This document shows positions 1 to 9,345 of a stretch of 42,312 nucleotides of DNA, piece after piece. How positions within the stretch are numbered: the stretch's first letter is position 1; each line of letters starts with the position of its first letter. The DNA comes from Reticulitermes lucifugus (taxonomy: Eukaryota; Arthropoda; Insecta; Blattodea; Rhinotermitidae), in the NCBI GenBank assembly GCA_026260175.1, contig JAKCWW010000193.1, forward strand, positions 10,511 through 52,822, read 5' to 3'. The notes under the pieces are model-generated. The model worked only from the letters and a program-made list of their open reading frames with translations, made no database searches and had not been told where the DNA came from. The translations under genes were made by a program, and so were the position numbers.

Positions 1-499
1 TCCAGTTGGTGTGTGTAAATAGTGACTGTGAAAAGATGCACGGTGATTACAGAATAAAGTATGAATATGACTTATTATTTCCAAAAATTCTTAACAATTT
101 TTACTTTGTAATTGTACGACAACTGTGGTTAGCACAGACAGAGACAGATGAGAGAAGTGTAGTTTACGAGCTGAACAGAGACATAAAGAGGGATAGGCAA
201 CGCCTAATGAATAGTTGATACACTTATTTGAAAAATCCCGTGGTGAAATATGCTTCTTGCGGAAAGAAAATATATTGTTGGATTGTGACAATATACAATC
301 CAAGAAGACAAAAGACAGAAACGCAACGGGAGGAGCAAACATTACTCCTGCCAAGATCGATGCAGTTTGTGTTAATACTGAAAGACAGTGATCCAGTCAA
401 CAGGCCAGAAAATTTAGTCTACAAAGCCTACCAGTGAACTGCAAAACGTTTTAGACTACAAAGGCTACTGACGTGTTTTCCGAAAGTGGTTCTTTAAAG
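1..499. other. No recognisable gene
   Basis: I see no exon, RNA or named repeat here. It lies directly upstream of the hAT relic and may hold the poorly conserved N-terminal linker of that transposase (a weak open stretch on the plus strand at about 228-437), but nothing in it is diagnostic. Confidence 0.4.
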
Positions 500-1910
500 T
501 CATTAGGAAGTAACTTAGATTTTCCGAAAAATAGTAAAAACTGGCATTTTTCTGACAAATTCTATACGCGAAAATTGTCGAACGGAACGAATGTTCAAAG
601 ACATTGGTTACTTTACTCCACGAAAGCGGCGACCTTTACTTCTGCTGCAAACTGTGCGGCTCAAAAACGGCAGCTTAACTGGTAACGGAATGCACCAATA
701 ACTGGAAACGCCTCAGTGAAAGGCTGAGACCTCACGAAGTATCAAATATGCACGTTCTAAACTTAATTAAATGGACTGAAATAAAGAGTGAACTGTCAGA
801 AACGCACAAAACAGACGAATGTGCATGGCAAAAATGAAGAAAGAGAAGGAAAACTGACGAGGTGTTTGATGCGCTTAATAGGAGTGGTGCGTTACTCAGC
901 CGAGCAGTGTCTGGCATTCTGCGGAGCTTATGCGAGGTTCTATGAAAAACCAGTGGTAGTTTTCTGAGGTTAATACAAATGCTAGCCAAATTCGACCCCA
1001 AATGCGAGCATGTACGACGCATCACCATCGAAGAAAGCAACAGCCATTACCTGCGTCCGCGAATCAGAAAAGAACTGATCATAAAATGGCGTTCCAAGTG
1101 ACAAACAACTTTAGAATAGGTGACAATGGGAAAACATTTGTTCAGGTATTCTTTACTGTACACCTGACTTGACTTGAGTGTTCCAGTTCGTTGTTGTGAA
1201 TACTGAGAAACTGGAGGTGACCTTGAATTTTACTGCCGGTAAAGGTTTATGAGATCCTGTCCTCTCTGCAGCAGGTGAACTTCGCCCTCACATTAGTAAT
1301 TTCAAGGATCAATGGTGTGTTAAAAGGGCAAATACGAAGGCCGAGGTGCAGGGCGTACAAGTACGTATTCTTCTATTTAACTCCAGAGCTCTTTCACTCC
1401 GTGTGACTACCATAATTGAGATTTGGTGTTGGGAGATGCTATGATGTGCAGTTCAGAGGTAATGTCATTTTGTGGAATAAATCTATAGAATTTACATGAA
1501 ACTCGCAGCTTCAGTGAACATGTGACAAATATTAAGGGAAAACGTCCTCTACTTCACACTTAGAAGCCTCTCTTGGATAATAAGTGAAAATGCCGAGTAG
1601 ACAGTGTAAATGCAATCCGTTACCGAGCGTGTGACATCAACAATGTTTATCTGAAGTCGCCGAAAATTTCACTGACTTGAAAGTGCAAAGCGAAGTAGCT
1701 TCCCTAGTAAACAACTCTCACGAAAGTGAAATATTTAGGAAATATTTGAAAAAGTAATATTGCTCAAGAGAGGCTGGATGGACTGGCATCTTTGTACACT
1801 GAAAGAGAAGTATCATCGAACACAGACAAACACTTCATCATGGCAGAAATTGCAGTAAAGAAATCGAGGAAGATGGATTTCGCACAGGCAGTGTGATTTT
1901 GCCTGTTGAA
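500..1910 (+). pseudogene. hAT-type transposase relic (ZMYM/TTF zinc-finger class)
   Basis: Decayed DNA-transposon transposase, assembled from several plus-strand frames. The N-terminal TTF/ZMYM-like region reads LDFPKNSKNWHFSDKFYTRK then LSNGTNVQRHWLLYS (about 509-625). After a frameshift near 679 it continues TNNWKRLSERLRPHEVSNMH, then at about 940-1075 FLRLIQMLAKFDPKCEHVRR followed by ESNSHYLRPRIRKELI. Beyond stops and shifts, further pieces fit the family: VILDCTPD-like near 1150, QGVQVRILLFNSRAL near 1350, CRVDSVNAIRYRACDI near 1600, and EVAENFTDLKVQSEVASLVN near 1655. Proteins of this class (ZMYM1-like, common in insect and aphid genomes) are domesticated or active hAT transposases with a C-terminal dimerisation region. 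That region is missing or unreadable here. At least four frame changes and many stops show it is dead. Both ends are approximate; I could not identify terminal inverted repeats or an 8-bp target duplication. Confidence 0.75.
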
Positions 1911-2149
1911 ACGTCTTTATAAACATATATGAGAATTTAAGTGGGATAACTTCATCGGAATCTAAGAAAAGAGACAACAGTCGCATTCTGTAACAAATGT
2001 GCAATATGGTGTCATCATTAGTAAAAATATTAATTGTACAGTTTAGGAAAATTTAATTATTCACTTTACATAAAACTGGGGGGAGGGTGGACAGATTGCT
2101 TCGCCCCTGGCCCCGCACTGATCTAGGGAAGGCTCTGGTTGTGTCACTC

Positions 2150-2222
2150 CCGACAGGGCATCGCGGGACTTGATTCCTATACACCACGGCTGTGAGAACC
2201 TCAAATCTAACAAATATAAAAC
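2150..2222 (-). repeat. FEVLTAV-type interspersed repeat fragment
   Basis: On the minus strand 2184-2207 reads RFEVLTAV exactly, the start of a repeat that is very abundant in cockroach and termite genomes (recalled, not searched). The other frame reads LLDLRFSQPW, also a familiar translation of the same repeat. The following DVTPCSLV part is too diverged to read. Confidence 0.55.
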
Positions 2223-2394
2223 TGTCCATGTGTTCAACTGCGCGTCACACCAAAATGACGTACGAGGGAATGGAGGTACACCTCCATTTATATTTAACCT
2301 CAGCACTAGACACAGGCGCGGAATTATCATCTTGTACCCACTGAATAGGGGGTGGTTGTGCCACACAGCCGGTATGGAGGCTGCGTATAAAGGG

Positions 2395-2502
2395 ATTATC
2401 TTTCTCCTGCTGGAAATCGAATCCCGATTATTTGGTCGAGCAGGCTGTGGCCCAGTCACTATACAGACTGACCTATCGTGGTTCCTGGTCTTACGTAAGG
2501 AG
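2395..2502 (-). repeat. tRNA-derived SINE head (degenerate)
   Basis: Reading the minus strand, a box-A-like segment around 2480-2450 is followed by GGGATTCGATTTCCAGCAGG (2428-2409), which resembles a pol III B box. The same arrangement, including the following AAGA/pyrimidine stretch, is seen at 36575-36703 and 36995-37115, so these are likely one SINE family. Confidence 0.45.
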
Positions 2503-2787
2503 GATTGAAAGTATATGGCTTTTATATATATCCCAAAGGCAGATTCCTCAGTTACACCACCGAAAAAGAAACCGCAAAAACTCGCGTAAAAGTATATTTT
2601 CCTATCAATTTGTTGATTTCACGATAAGCAGTCCAGATGTAGGGCTGCTACATTCGGCCTCGGAACGGAACTTGCAACAGTGTTCCTTCTGCTTTTGATG
2701 GAATTGTTCACCGTCGGTTGTCACGGCGTCGTATGTAAGAACAACTGGAGGTCTTCTATGAGGAGCCATTACACGTTTTATAAAATA

Positions 2788-2972
2788 CAGTGCAACTCGG
2801 TTATAACGTTACGAACGGGACTGAATATTTTGTGTTGTTATAAACGAGTGTTGTTATAACCTAGAAGTGTAATGTTATCGTTAACAGTGAGGAAGTAATT
2901 GGTACCACAGAATATCCGACGCTTCAGGCGAGGTACTGCATAAACCGATGTCGTTATAACCGGGTTCGACTA
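2788..2972. mobile_element. Small Tigger/pogo-like MITE with TA target duplication
   Basis: A 185-bp element with imperfect terminal inverted repeats: left CAGTGCAACTCGGTTATAAC (2788-2807) against right CGTTATAACCGGGTTCGACT (2952-2971). TA dinucleotides flank it at 2786-2787 and 2973-2974, as expected for Tc1/mariner/pogo insertions. The interior repeats GTTATAAC motifs and has no coding capacity. TIRs of the CAGT(C)GAACCTCG..TAT type are typical of Tigger/pogo-derived MITEs in insects; the family name is inferred from this similarity. Confidence 0.7.
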
Positions 2973-2974
2973 TA

Positions 2975-3924
2975 TTTTATTTGCAATGTAATGGAACCAT
3001 TCATACAACACAGTCAAAATTAACTGAGGAGAATTACGTTCGTGGCAAATTGAGGGCGTCATGTCACGTGATACAGTATGTCATAAAAATCAGCAGCTTT
3101 AAAGATAATATATTAGTCGCCACACACAGGGGGAATTTAAAACGGGAGGGCACAGTAGCAAGCTGTAACTTGGAGTTCGTCCCAGCGTTTGCTTAAAGCC
3201 GGGGGGGGGGGTGGAATGTCGAGATGACCGGTTTCGGGACCTTTCAGATTTGTACTGAATTCTATCCAAACACCACAGTGTGGCAAAATAAAACACTGTA
3301 GTCCTAGCAGTCCCCTAACCAAAATTGAAGAAAGTAATACCTACGTGTAGTTTAAAATTCAGTCCTACTTGACAGAGAAAAAGCAGCGTCTGTATTTCAT
3401 GCTCCAACCGTTTAAGGGTGTTCAGGATAATAATCGCTATTGTGGGGATAATAGAAAACATGTAAGTAAGTTGTGTGGGCAATGTGTAGTATTTTAATGT
3501 TAAAATAGGTGATACATATAGGTGAAATATATAGGAACCAAATCTGCTTTAGACGAATTGCATTGGACGGATCACAGAATCCACCACTGCGCGACGGTAA
3601 CTAAGGAAAGCAGCCAGTGTGTCAGAGAGACATACTGTCATTATATTCACTGAGGCGAAGCACAGTGTTTTTTCTGTAACCAAATAAAGGATCCTTGTCT
3701 CTTAAAGCACACAGAAGAAGCAGTATAATCAGGTACCATTGAATATTTCCTTTCCTCATCCTCTCGTCTTTCATCTTTCTTTTAAGTTTAGATAGTACAT
3801 CACAGGACGGAGGATAAAGCCTAAAATATCACAACATTCTGTTCATACTGATTAATAAGAGACCGTCTTAAGCGACTTCCAAAAAGTAAAAGAGGTAAGC
3901 AGCCGCGCACAGTTTTCAGCTACA
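2975..3924. other. No gene seen; contains an 11-base G tract
   Basis: No convincing exon. There is a G11 run at 3201-3211. The segment near 3470-3520 resembles sequence near 6360 and 41185-41225 (TGTGGGCAATGTGTAG then TATTTTAATGTTAAAATA), so an unnamed interspersed repeat ends here. Confidence 0.4.
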
Positions 3925-4020
3925 CTGATCGTTGAGGCACCAAGTTCCTCCGAAAAAGTCGGTAAACTTGTAGCAGACTACACGGCGTCACATCATACAA
4001 AATAACGATCTTCATATTCA
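3925..4020 (-). repeat. DVTPCSLV-type repeat, single arm
   Basis: Minus-strand translation gives MKIVILYDVTPCSLLQVYRL, the signature of the short repeat found in at least eight places in this window. Here only one arm of the usual foldback is readable. It sits about 150 bp before the repeat body at 4174-4698, the same order as at 25.1-25.8 kb. Confidence 0.65.
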
Positions 4021-4173
4021 CACCTCTGAGAAAGCTCAAACCTCACAGAATCACTAAGATAAACCAGGAAGTGCGAAATTATTCTGACAGAGTAACCTAC
4101 GAGTTATGGTTATTAAATTACAAGACTGCGCGCGAAGCTCCTGACATTGACCGTTAATCACGACAGTCAGTAC

Positions 4174-4698
4174 ACAACACAGGCAATGTGCGTACAACGT
4201 AACACTGTGGGGCGTTCGCGTAACCATTGCTGCCATGTAAAACAAAGAAGTATTAAATATTACGTGTGTATGCCTGTATTCTTTCCTTAGTTTATTGGCA
4301 TGATATTGAATTTTTCCTGCGCCGCATTGTATCTGTCTGGCTGAACCATATTTTTCCACATTATCTCATGAACGGCACGATTTTCGGAAAAACGTTACTG
4401 AACGTGAAATGTGTGTTTTGGGTTTCTCTATAACCTTGGTCTGAAAACTTTTTCATGCTAAGAAGAATTCAGCGAGATATTATCATAACTGTGTATGGGT
4501 CCTCACGCAAAGTGCCCGTTATTCTTGTCAGATTGTAATGAAAATTAAATTTTCTCGACATATTTTCGAAGAATCCTCAAATATCAAATGTAATGAAAAT
4601 CTGTCCAGTGGAAACCGAGTTGTTCCACGCGGACAGACGGACGGATATAGAAATATGACGAGGTCAAAGTCGCTTTTCGCATTTTGCGAACGCGCGTA
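4174..4698 (+). repeat. Unclassified ~523-bp interspersed repeat, copy A
   Basis: Aligns by eye along its length with 25261-25784 (same strand) and 7296-7818 (opposite strand). Shared landmarks in order: GGGGCGTTCGCGTAACCATT, CATATTTTTCCACATTATCT, CATGAACGGCACGATTTTCG, GAGATATTATCATAA, CTTGTCAGATT, GAATCCTCAAATATCA, the GGACAGACGGACGG tract, and a terminal CGCTTTTCGCATTTTGCGAA. No reading frame is conserved among the copies, so it looks non-coding. A foldback arm lies upstream, as in the other two copies. Confidence 0.75.
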
Positions 4699-4700
4699 AT

Positions 4701-4935
4701 CAGGTAAAGGTCAACCCATAAAATGCCATGGGATGCGTAGATTGAGAGAAGAGACAAGAGCACCGCTCATTCTTAACTTCGACTCTAGATAGGGTGGGTG
4801 GTCAACGCAAAGTCACGGCCGACTTACCCCCGCGAAAGAGCACTGTTACCCATTGTAGAGGAAGTTGGGTAGACCGCAGGGTTGGTTTTGACGAAGGTCA
4901 ATATACAGGACCAACAATTACCGCTAAAACCTCCT
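4701..4935 (-). repeat. SINE-like repeat (CTCATTC / GGTAAAGG family)
   Basis: Homologous by eye to 33981-34245: shared AGGTAAAGGT at the left edge, then CATGGGATGCGTAGATTGAG versus the matching stretch there, CTCATTC, a GGTCAACGC..GGCCG..TTACCCCCG block, and CCCATTGTA. The orientation is set by the terminal TTTACCTTTACC-like simple tail, which on the minus strand is the 3' end. The pol III promoter half is not readable in this copy. Confidence 0.6.
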
Positions 4936-5025
4936 TCAGTCGCGTGCAAAACCATGCTCAGTTACGCTGGGGCAGTGTCCAGTGATAATTACTGTATTTA
5001 TAAAGCGTTCTTTAACTTGCTGCTG

Positions 5026-5920
5026 TCGTGCTCCAATTTGCTGCTTGAGGCATCTGGAGAAGATACTCTACCAATAGTTCGTGTGTTTGAAACACAGGAC
5101 GTTTTCAGAAAAAGAGATTTGGAAGACGACGACTGACTTGTCTATCCGACAAGTATGAAAACTAATATGAGCGTGAAAATTGTGAGGAATGTTGTGAGAA
5201 CAGGCCGTAGTTTAGCCATCACAATGATAGCAGAGGACTTGAAGATGGAAACAGAAAAGGCGAGCGAAATTTTAACAACAAATTTGAAAGTGGAACAAAA
5301 TGTGTAAAAATGGCCACAAAGAAACTAAGTGAAGATGCAAAGTTGGCAAAAAAAAGCGACTTAATTTTGATATTTTGGAGAAAGTCAAAAATGCAATTGT
5401 TTTTAACAATTTGGTCGCCTGCGAAGGAACTTGGATTTTCAGTGCGACCCGGAAATGTAGCTTCAACCCACGCCATGGGAAACTGCTGCACGTCAGGAAA
5501 CAAAGAAAACCCAAATGTCGAAAATTAACATTTAAAACATAATACTTCGACGTCAAATGACAACAAATGATTCGGGGGGGGGGGCAGACTTGTAAAGTCG
5601 TAGTCGGCTTTTGCACCAAGACAAAGTACTGGCGCATAGACATGTCGGCCAGCCAGTTTTTAGGTGAACAAAACATACAAAAGCTCGAACAGGCACCGTA
5701 GTCCTAATCACATTATCTTGCACCGTGCGACTTCATTCGTTTCTGTAAACGGAAAAATTCTCTCGCAGAAACCCATACGCAGTCAACTGATGGCATTAAA
5801 AGAAAAAGACGGATTCAGGCCTAACGAATGGATTCAGGGAATGGTGCCTAGACCTCACGAATGGAACGGTGTGGACCATCCGATCGAAATTACTTTCAAG
5901 GGGACATGTGGATAAAATAA
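5026..5920 (+). pseudogene. mariner transposase relic (Tc1/mariner superfamily)
   Basis: Spread over several plus-strand frames. The N-terminal HTH region reads EASGEDTLPIVRVFETQDVF then RKRDLEDDD (about 5044-5136). After a shift come VKIVRNVVRTGRSLAITMIA and EDLKMETEKASEILTTNL (5168-5300), then KKLSEDAKLAKK. The first catalytic block, normally GDETW, is CEGTWIF here, so its aspartate is lost. A DFQCDPEM block and ETKKTQMSKINI follow. About 40 residues are then missing, with a G11 run (5574-5584) at the break. The second aspartate block is LLHQDKVLAHR (D at 5620-5622) and the third is YLAPCDF (D at 5729-5731). It ends RMERC..NYFQGDM with stop TAA at 5918-5920. In mariners these three acidic residues form the DD34D active site that cuts and joins DNA. 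TIRs were not found. Clearly dead. Confidence 0.8.
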
Positions 5921-6194
5921 TGTCAGTAAGAAATCACGTTTTTGAAACTTTTCCCACTATCTAATAGCCATGCATTGTAAGTCTATATTTACTACTTTTG
6001 CAACATATTTGTAGACCTAAAGCGTAACGTCTTAACACTTGATCAAACCTATAAAATAATCGTAACTCCATGCAATTTAATTACTCTGGACAAGCTCGTT
6101 TGGTCAAAACATTTCACACTATTTACGACAATAGAAGGTTCGCTGTTGGGTTTATAAAAGCCCCACACTGGACCACATCCGAAGCCAGACAAAT
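5921..6194. other. No gene seen
   Basis: Sequence 3' of the mariner relic; it may include the element's degenerate 3' end, but no inverted repeat could be matched to the 5' side. Confidence 0.35.
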
Positions 6195-6286
6195 TCTGAA
6201 GTACGATTTCCTGCAGTGTGGCGTCATTAGTTGTGGTTTATATGTGCATGGACACTACAAAGGAAGCGGTTGCTTCCATCATCAGG
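6195..6286 (+). repeat. DVTPCSLV-type repeat, diverged single arm
   Basis: Plus-strand translation LQCGVISCGLYVHGHYKGSG then CFHHQ corresponds to the xxDVTPCSLVDIYRRFxG.CCLHHQ pattern of the family. It ends at the ATCATCAGG motif as the other copies do. Confidence 0.5.
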
Positions 6287-6980
6287 TTAGGTTCAAGAGA
6301 GTATTCGTCTATCCGCACGTGTGACTGATGTGCGATGCGAATTGTCAGATAAATACACTGTATGGGCAATATGTAGAGTTTATGAATGCTAAGGAGGTGT
6401 TGGCCTGTATGCAGAACTATGTAACAAACACTGTGCTTGAAAGGGTTAATGCACTGACAAATCAAATGAAAGTCACAAAGCCCAGTATGAAGTAATATCC
6501 ACTTAAAGCCTCAGTTAAATACCTCTATTTTTGCTTGAAATTTAACTTTTTCTAGTTAGGGTTTCTTCCGAAGACCATGTGTCAGACATATTCAAAATAA
6601 GAACAGAAGTACCAGTTTATGAACCCAAATGAACTGTCGAGACTGGCAGCATTTTCAAATGTCACAGTGGCTTCTTTAAAACCTCTATGGAATGCTATGT
6701 CCATCGGCAAGTGTTCTCAACACTTACACAAACAAACACACACACTCTCACTGGCAGGCTTCAATTCCAGGCACCACTGTGTGGCTTAAAGCGCACCAAT
6801 GCAAAGTAAAAATGGGGAATTCTTTTTATGATTAAATTCCTATTTATTTATGCGTTACTAATGAAAGATGACAGACAATTTTACCAGTTAAATTACGAAC
6901 TGCCTGCTGAACCTGACCATGCGCCTTATATCTGACAGTGAAGTGAGCCGAAATAGTGAACCACAGGCTTACTTGAGACT
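6287..6980. other. No gene seen
   Basis: About 700 bases without a recognisable exon or RNA. The segment 6355-6400 resembles the TGTGGGCAATGTGTAG repeat also present near 3475 and 41185. Confidence 0.35.
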
Positions 6981-7150
6981 AAGGTCTTCTGGGATGTGAC
7001 ACCATCTAGTCTGGTAGAAATTTACCGATGTTTGAGAGGAAAAATTTCGACCTTGCTTTTCAGAGGAACATACTGAACCTGACGACGGACGCAGTACGTT
7101 CCTCCGAAAAAGTTAGTAATGTATACCAGATATAAGTCGTGATGTTCGAA
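6981..7150. repeat. Foldback repeat of the DVTPCSLV family
   Basis: Left arm reads KVFWDVTPSSLVEIYRCLRG on the plus strand (from 6981). The right arm, about 7099-7145, is its inverted, diverged counterpart (GTTCCTCCGAAAAAGTTAGT then GTATACCAGATATAAGTCGT). The whole is an imperfect palindrome of about 165 bp. Confidence 0.65.
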
Positions 7151-7295
7151 AACATGGCAACGTTCTGAATTTGTTTTCTTCTTTCTCCTCTTGAACTCTT
7201 CGTTTTAAGGATTGTAAAGCCTGATCCATCAATTTTCATCCAAGAAATAGCATTTTTAACGGTTGCTGGGACGAGCTGTATTTCGAGTATTTAAG

Positions 7296-7818
7296 CACGT
7301 TCGCAAAATTGCGAAAAGCGACTATTAGCTTCGTCATATCTGTCCGTCCGCACGGAAAAACTGGGATCCCACAGGACGGACTTTAATAAATTTTATATTT
7401 GAGGACTTCTTGAAAATCTGTCGAAAAAATGCAAGTTTCATTAAAATCTTACAAGAATAACGGGTACTTTTCATGAAGGCCAACGCACATTTATGATAAT
7501 ATCTCGCTGGAATTTTCGTAGAATGAGAAATGTTTCAGACAAAGGTGTTAGAGAAAATTAAAACACACATTTTATACTCAGTACATTTTTCCAAAAATCG
7601 TGCCGTTTATGAGACAATGTGGAAAAATATGGTAGAGCCAGACAGGCCACAGATGACAAAAAAATAAGGCGCACGAGCTTTTCATGCCGGATAACTAAGG
7701 CTATAGATACTCGCTCAGAATATGTATTTTAATACCTATTGCCTTTTCCACGGCAACAATGGTTATGCGAAAGCGCCTTAATATTACGTTTATACGTACT
7801 TTGCCTCTCTTGTTTGGC
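7296..7818 (-). repeat. Unclassified ~523-bp interspersed repeat, copy B
   Basis: Reverse-complement counterpart of 4174-4698 and 25261-25784. It begins on the plus strand with CACGTTCGCAAAATTGCGAA and runs through TGTCCGTCCG, TGATAATATCTCGCTGG, TTATGAGACAATGTGGAAAA and AACAATGGTTATGCG. Its foldback partner (7843-7999) lies on the side expected for inverted orientation. Confidence 0.75.
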
Positions 7819-7842
7819 ATTTACAGCGGTGTAATTGACGTC

Positions 7843-7999
7843 TCCGTTCTTCTGGAATGTGACGCACCCGACGTTTCGAGACGACGTAGAAGTCTGCTCT
7901 TCTTCTTGAACATTTCTGCCCTTGAATATGAGACCATTATATCAACTCGAAACGTCGGGAGTTACCTTGTAAGGCAGCGTTACATTCCAAAAGAACGGA
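7843..7999. repeat. Foldback (hairpin) repeat adjoining repeat copy B
   Basis: A long imperfect palindrome of 157 bp. Outer arms are TCCGTTCTTCTGGAATGTGA against TTACATTCCAAAAGAACGGA; inner arms are CGACGTTTCGAG against CTCGAAACGTCG. It belongs with the foldback modules beside the ~523-bp repeat, though its centre differs from the CCTCCATCATC type. Confidence 0.7.
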
Positions 8000-8804
8000 T
8001 AACATGACCTACACTTTCTTAACCAGTCGGTTTACAGGACTTCGGTAATCGGTTCTTTCTGCTTTCTTTCTGCACGTTTTTATAATCTGCACTTTGATCA
8101 CGTAGCCCCATGTCTTCGATCACCTGATATTTTGAGGTTGCAAGTTTTCCATTATAGACTATCTGCATTCCTTTGTTTGTCCAATTTTATAAACCCACAA
8201 ACGGATTTAAAAGTTGTAACTTATGCTACGTAACAAAGAGGAAGCCTATTCCAAATGTTGCATGGAATATAGCCAATTAAAAATATCATGTCTGGGCCTA
8301 AACCTACCCTTTTCAAAATATTAATAGACACTTCTATAAGAATAGTTCCAAATTTATCTGGAAGCAAAAGAAATGAAGATATTAGGCTACATAAATCAGT
8401 AGAAAGAAACCAGGATGCTTGCCATGTTGACAGTTAAAATGAGTTATGGACCTTTTGCCTAGATAATAACTTAGTTGAAACCATACACTTGAGGCGTAAA
8501 CACAGGATGTGTGGAAGACACTAACCTACCGATGAGGCTCTCCACCCTACCATGCACATTAGAATGATTTGCGCAAAGATATGCATATTGGTAAGTAATC
8601 TACCATTCTGCAAAGTTTAGAAATACAAAGTCCAAAAAAATGACTTAGATACCATTTGCCGAAACTTCGCCCTCGGTAGGATAAACGACTAAATACATTG
8701 TACTAGGGCTGCTTACAGTTTGTAATAACAAACTGCCACATTCCGCCGAGCCAGTAACACAGGCCATATGCTATCCGCCATATTTATTCATCACACAACT
8801 AACA
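8000..8804. other. No gene seen
   Basis: AT-rich, no exon-like or RNA-like structure recognised on either strand. Confidence 0.4.
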
Positions 8805-9345
8805 TACTCCATGGAATAGAGTCCTTCTTCAGAAGCTAATAGTTCCTCAGCTGATCAAGAAATGCCCAGCACTTTGGAAACTGATGGTTCATGAAAGTGT
8901 TCACACGATCCTGCCTCTTGTTGCTACCCTGCGCCAGATCAATTCAGTCCACAGCCACCAATCCTATTTCTACTCCACGGCCACTTTAATATTATCCTAT
9001 CTACGCTTAGGTTTTCAAAGTGGTCTTTCTTTCAGGCATACCCACCACAAATCAGAACTTTTCTCTTCACCCCACATGTGCCATGTAGCCGGTCCACCTC
9101 AGTCTGCTTTACTTGTTCACCCTAATACTATTTAGTGACGAGTACAAACCATGAAGCTCCTCATTATGCAGTTTTCTCCAGTCCTGTGTTACCTCCTCCC
9201 TTTTAGCCTAAAATATCTTCCGTAACACCTTATTCTCACAACTCTTCACTTAATGTGAGAAACCAAATTTAATTAATCACGCATCCTAAACAATACGTCA
9301 GAAGCCATTTTAATTTTAGGTTATCTCCTTTCGAGCTGGAACGTA
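8805..9345 (+). repeat. LEKL..VKKFPA-type interspersed repeat, long copy
   Basis: Plus-strand frames give the order of signatures I know from cockroach/termite repeats: a diverged ESFFRS..FLS opening for the LLEKL..LVKKFPA block, MKVFTRSCLLLLPCARSIQS (about 8890-8950), then SYLRLGFQSGLSFRHTHHKS and HMCHVAGPPQSALLVH (to about 9135), and after a stop SSSLCSFLQSCVTSSLLA and NTLFSQ (9150-9240). Stops and shifts interrupt it throughout. Whether it derives from a protein-coding element or is a non-coding repeat with an accidental frame is unknown; the same family appears at 32501-32748 and 35428-35605. Confidence 0.7.
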
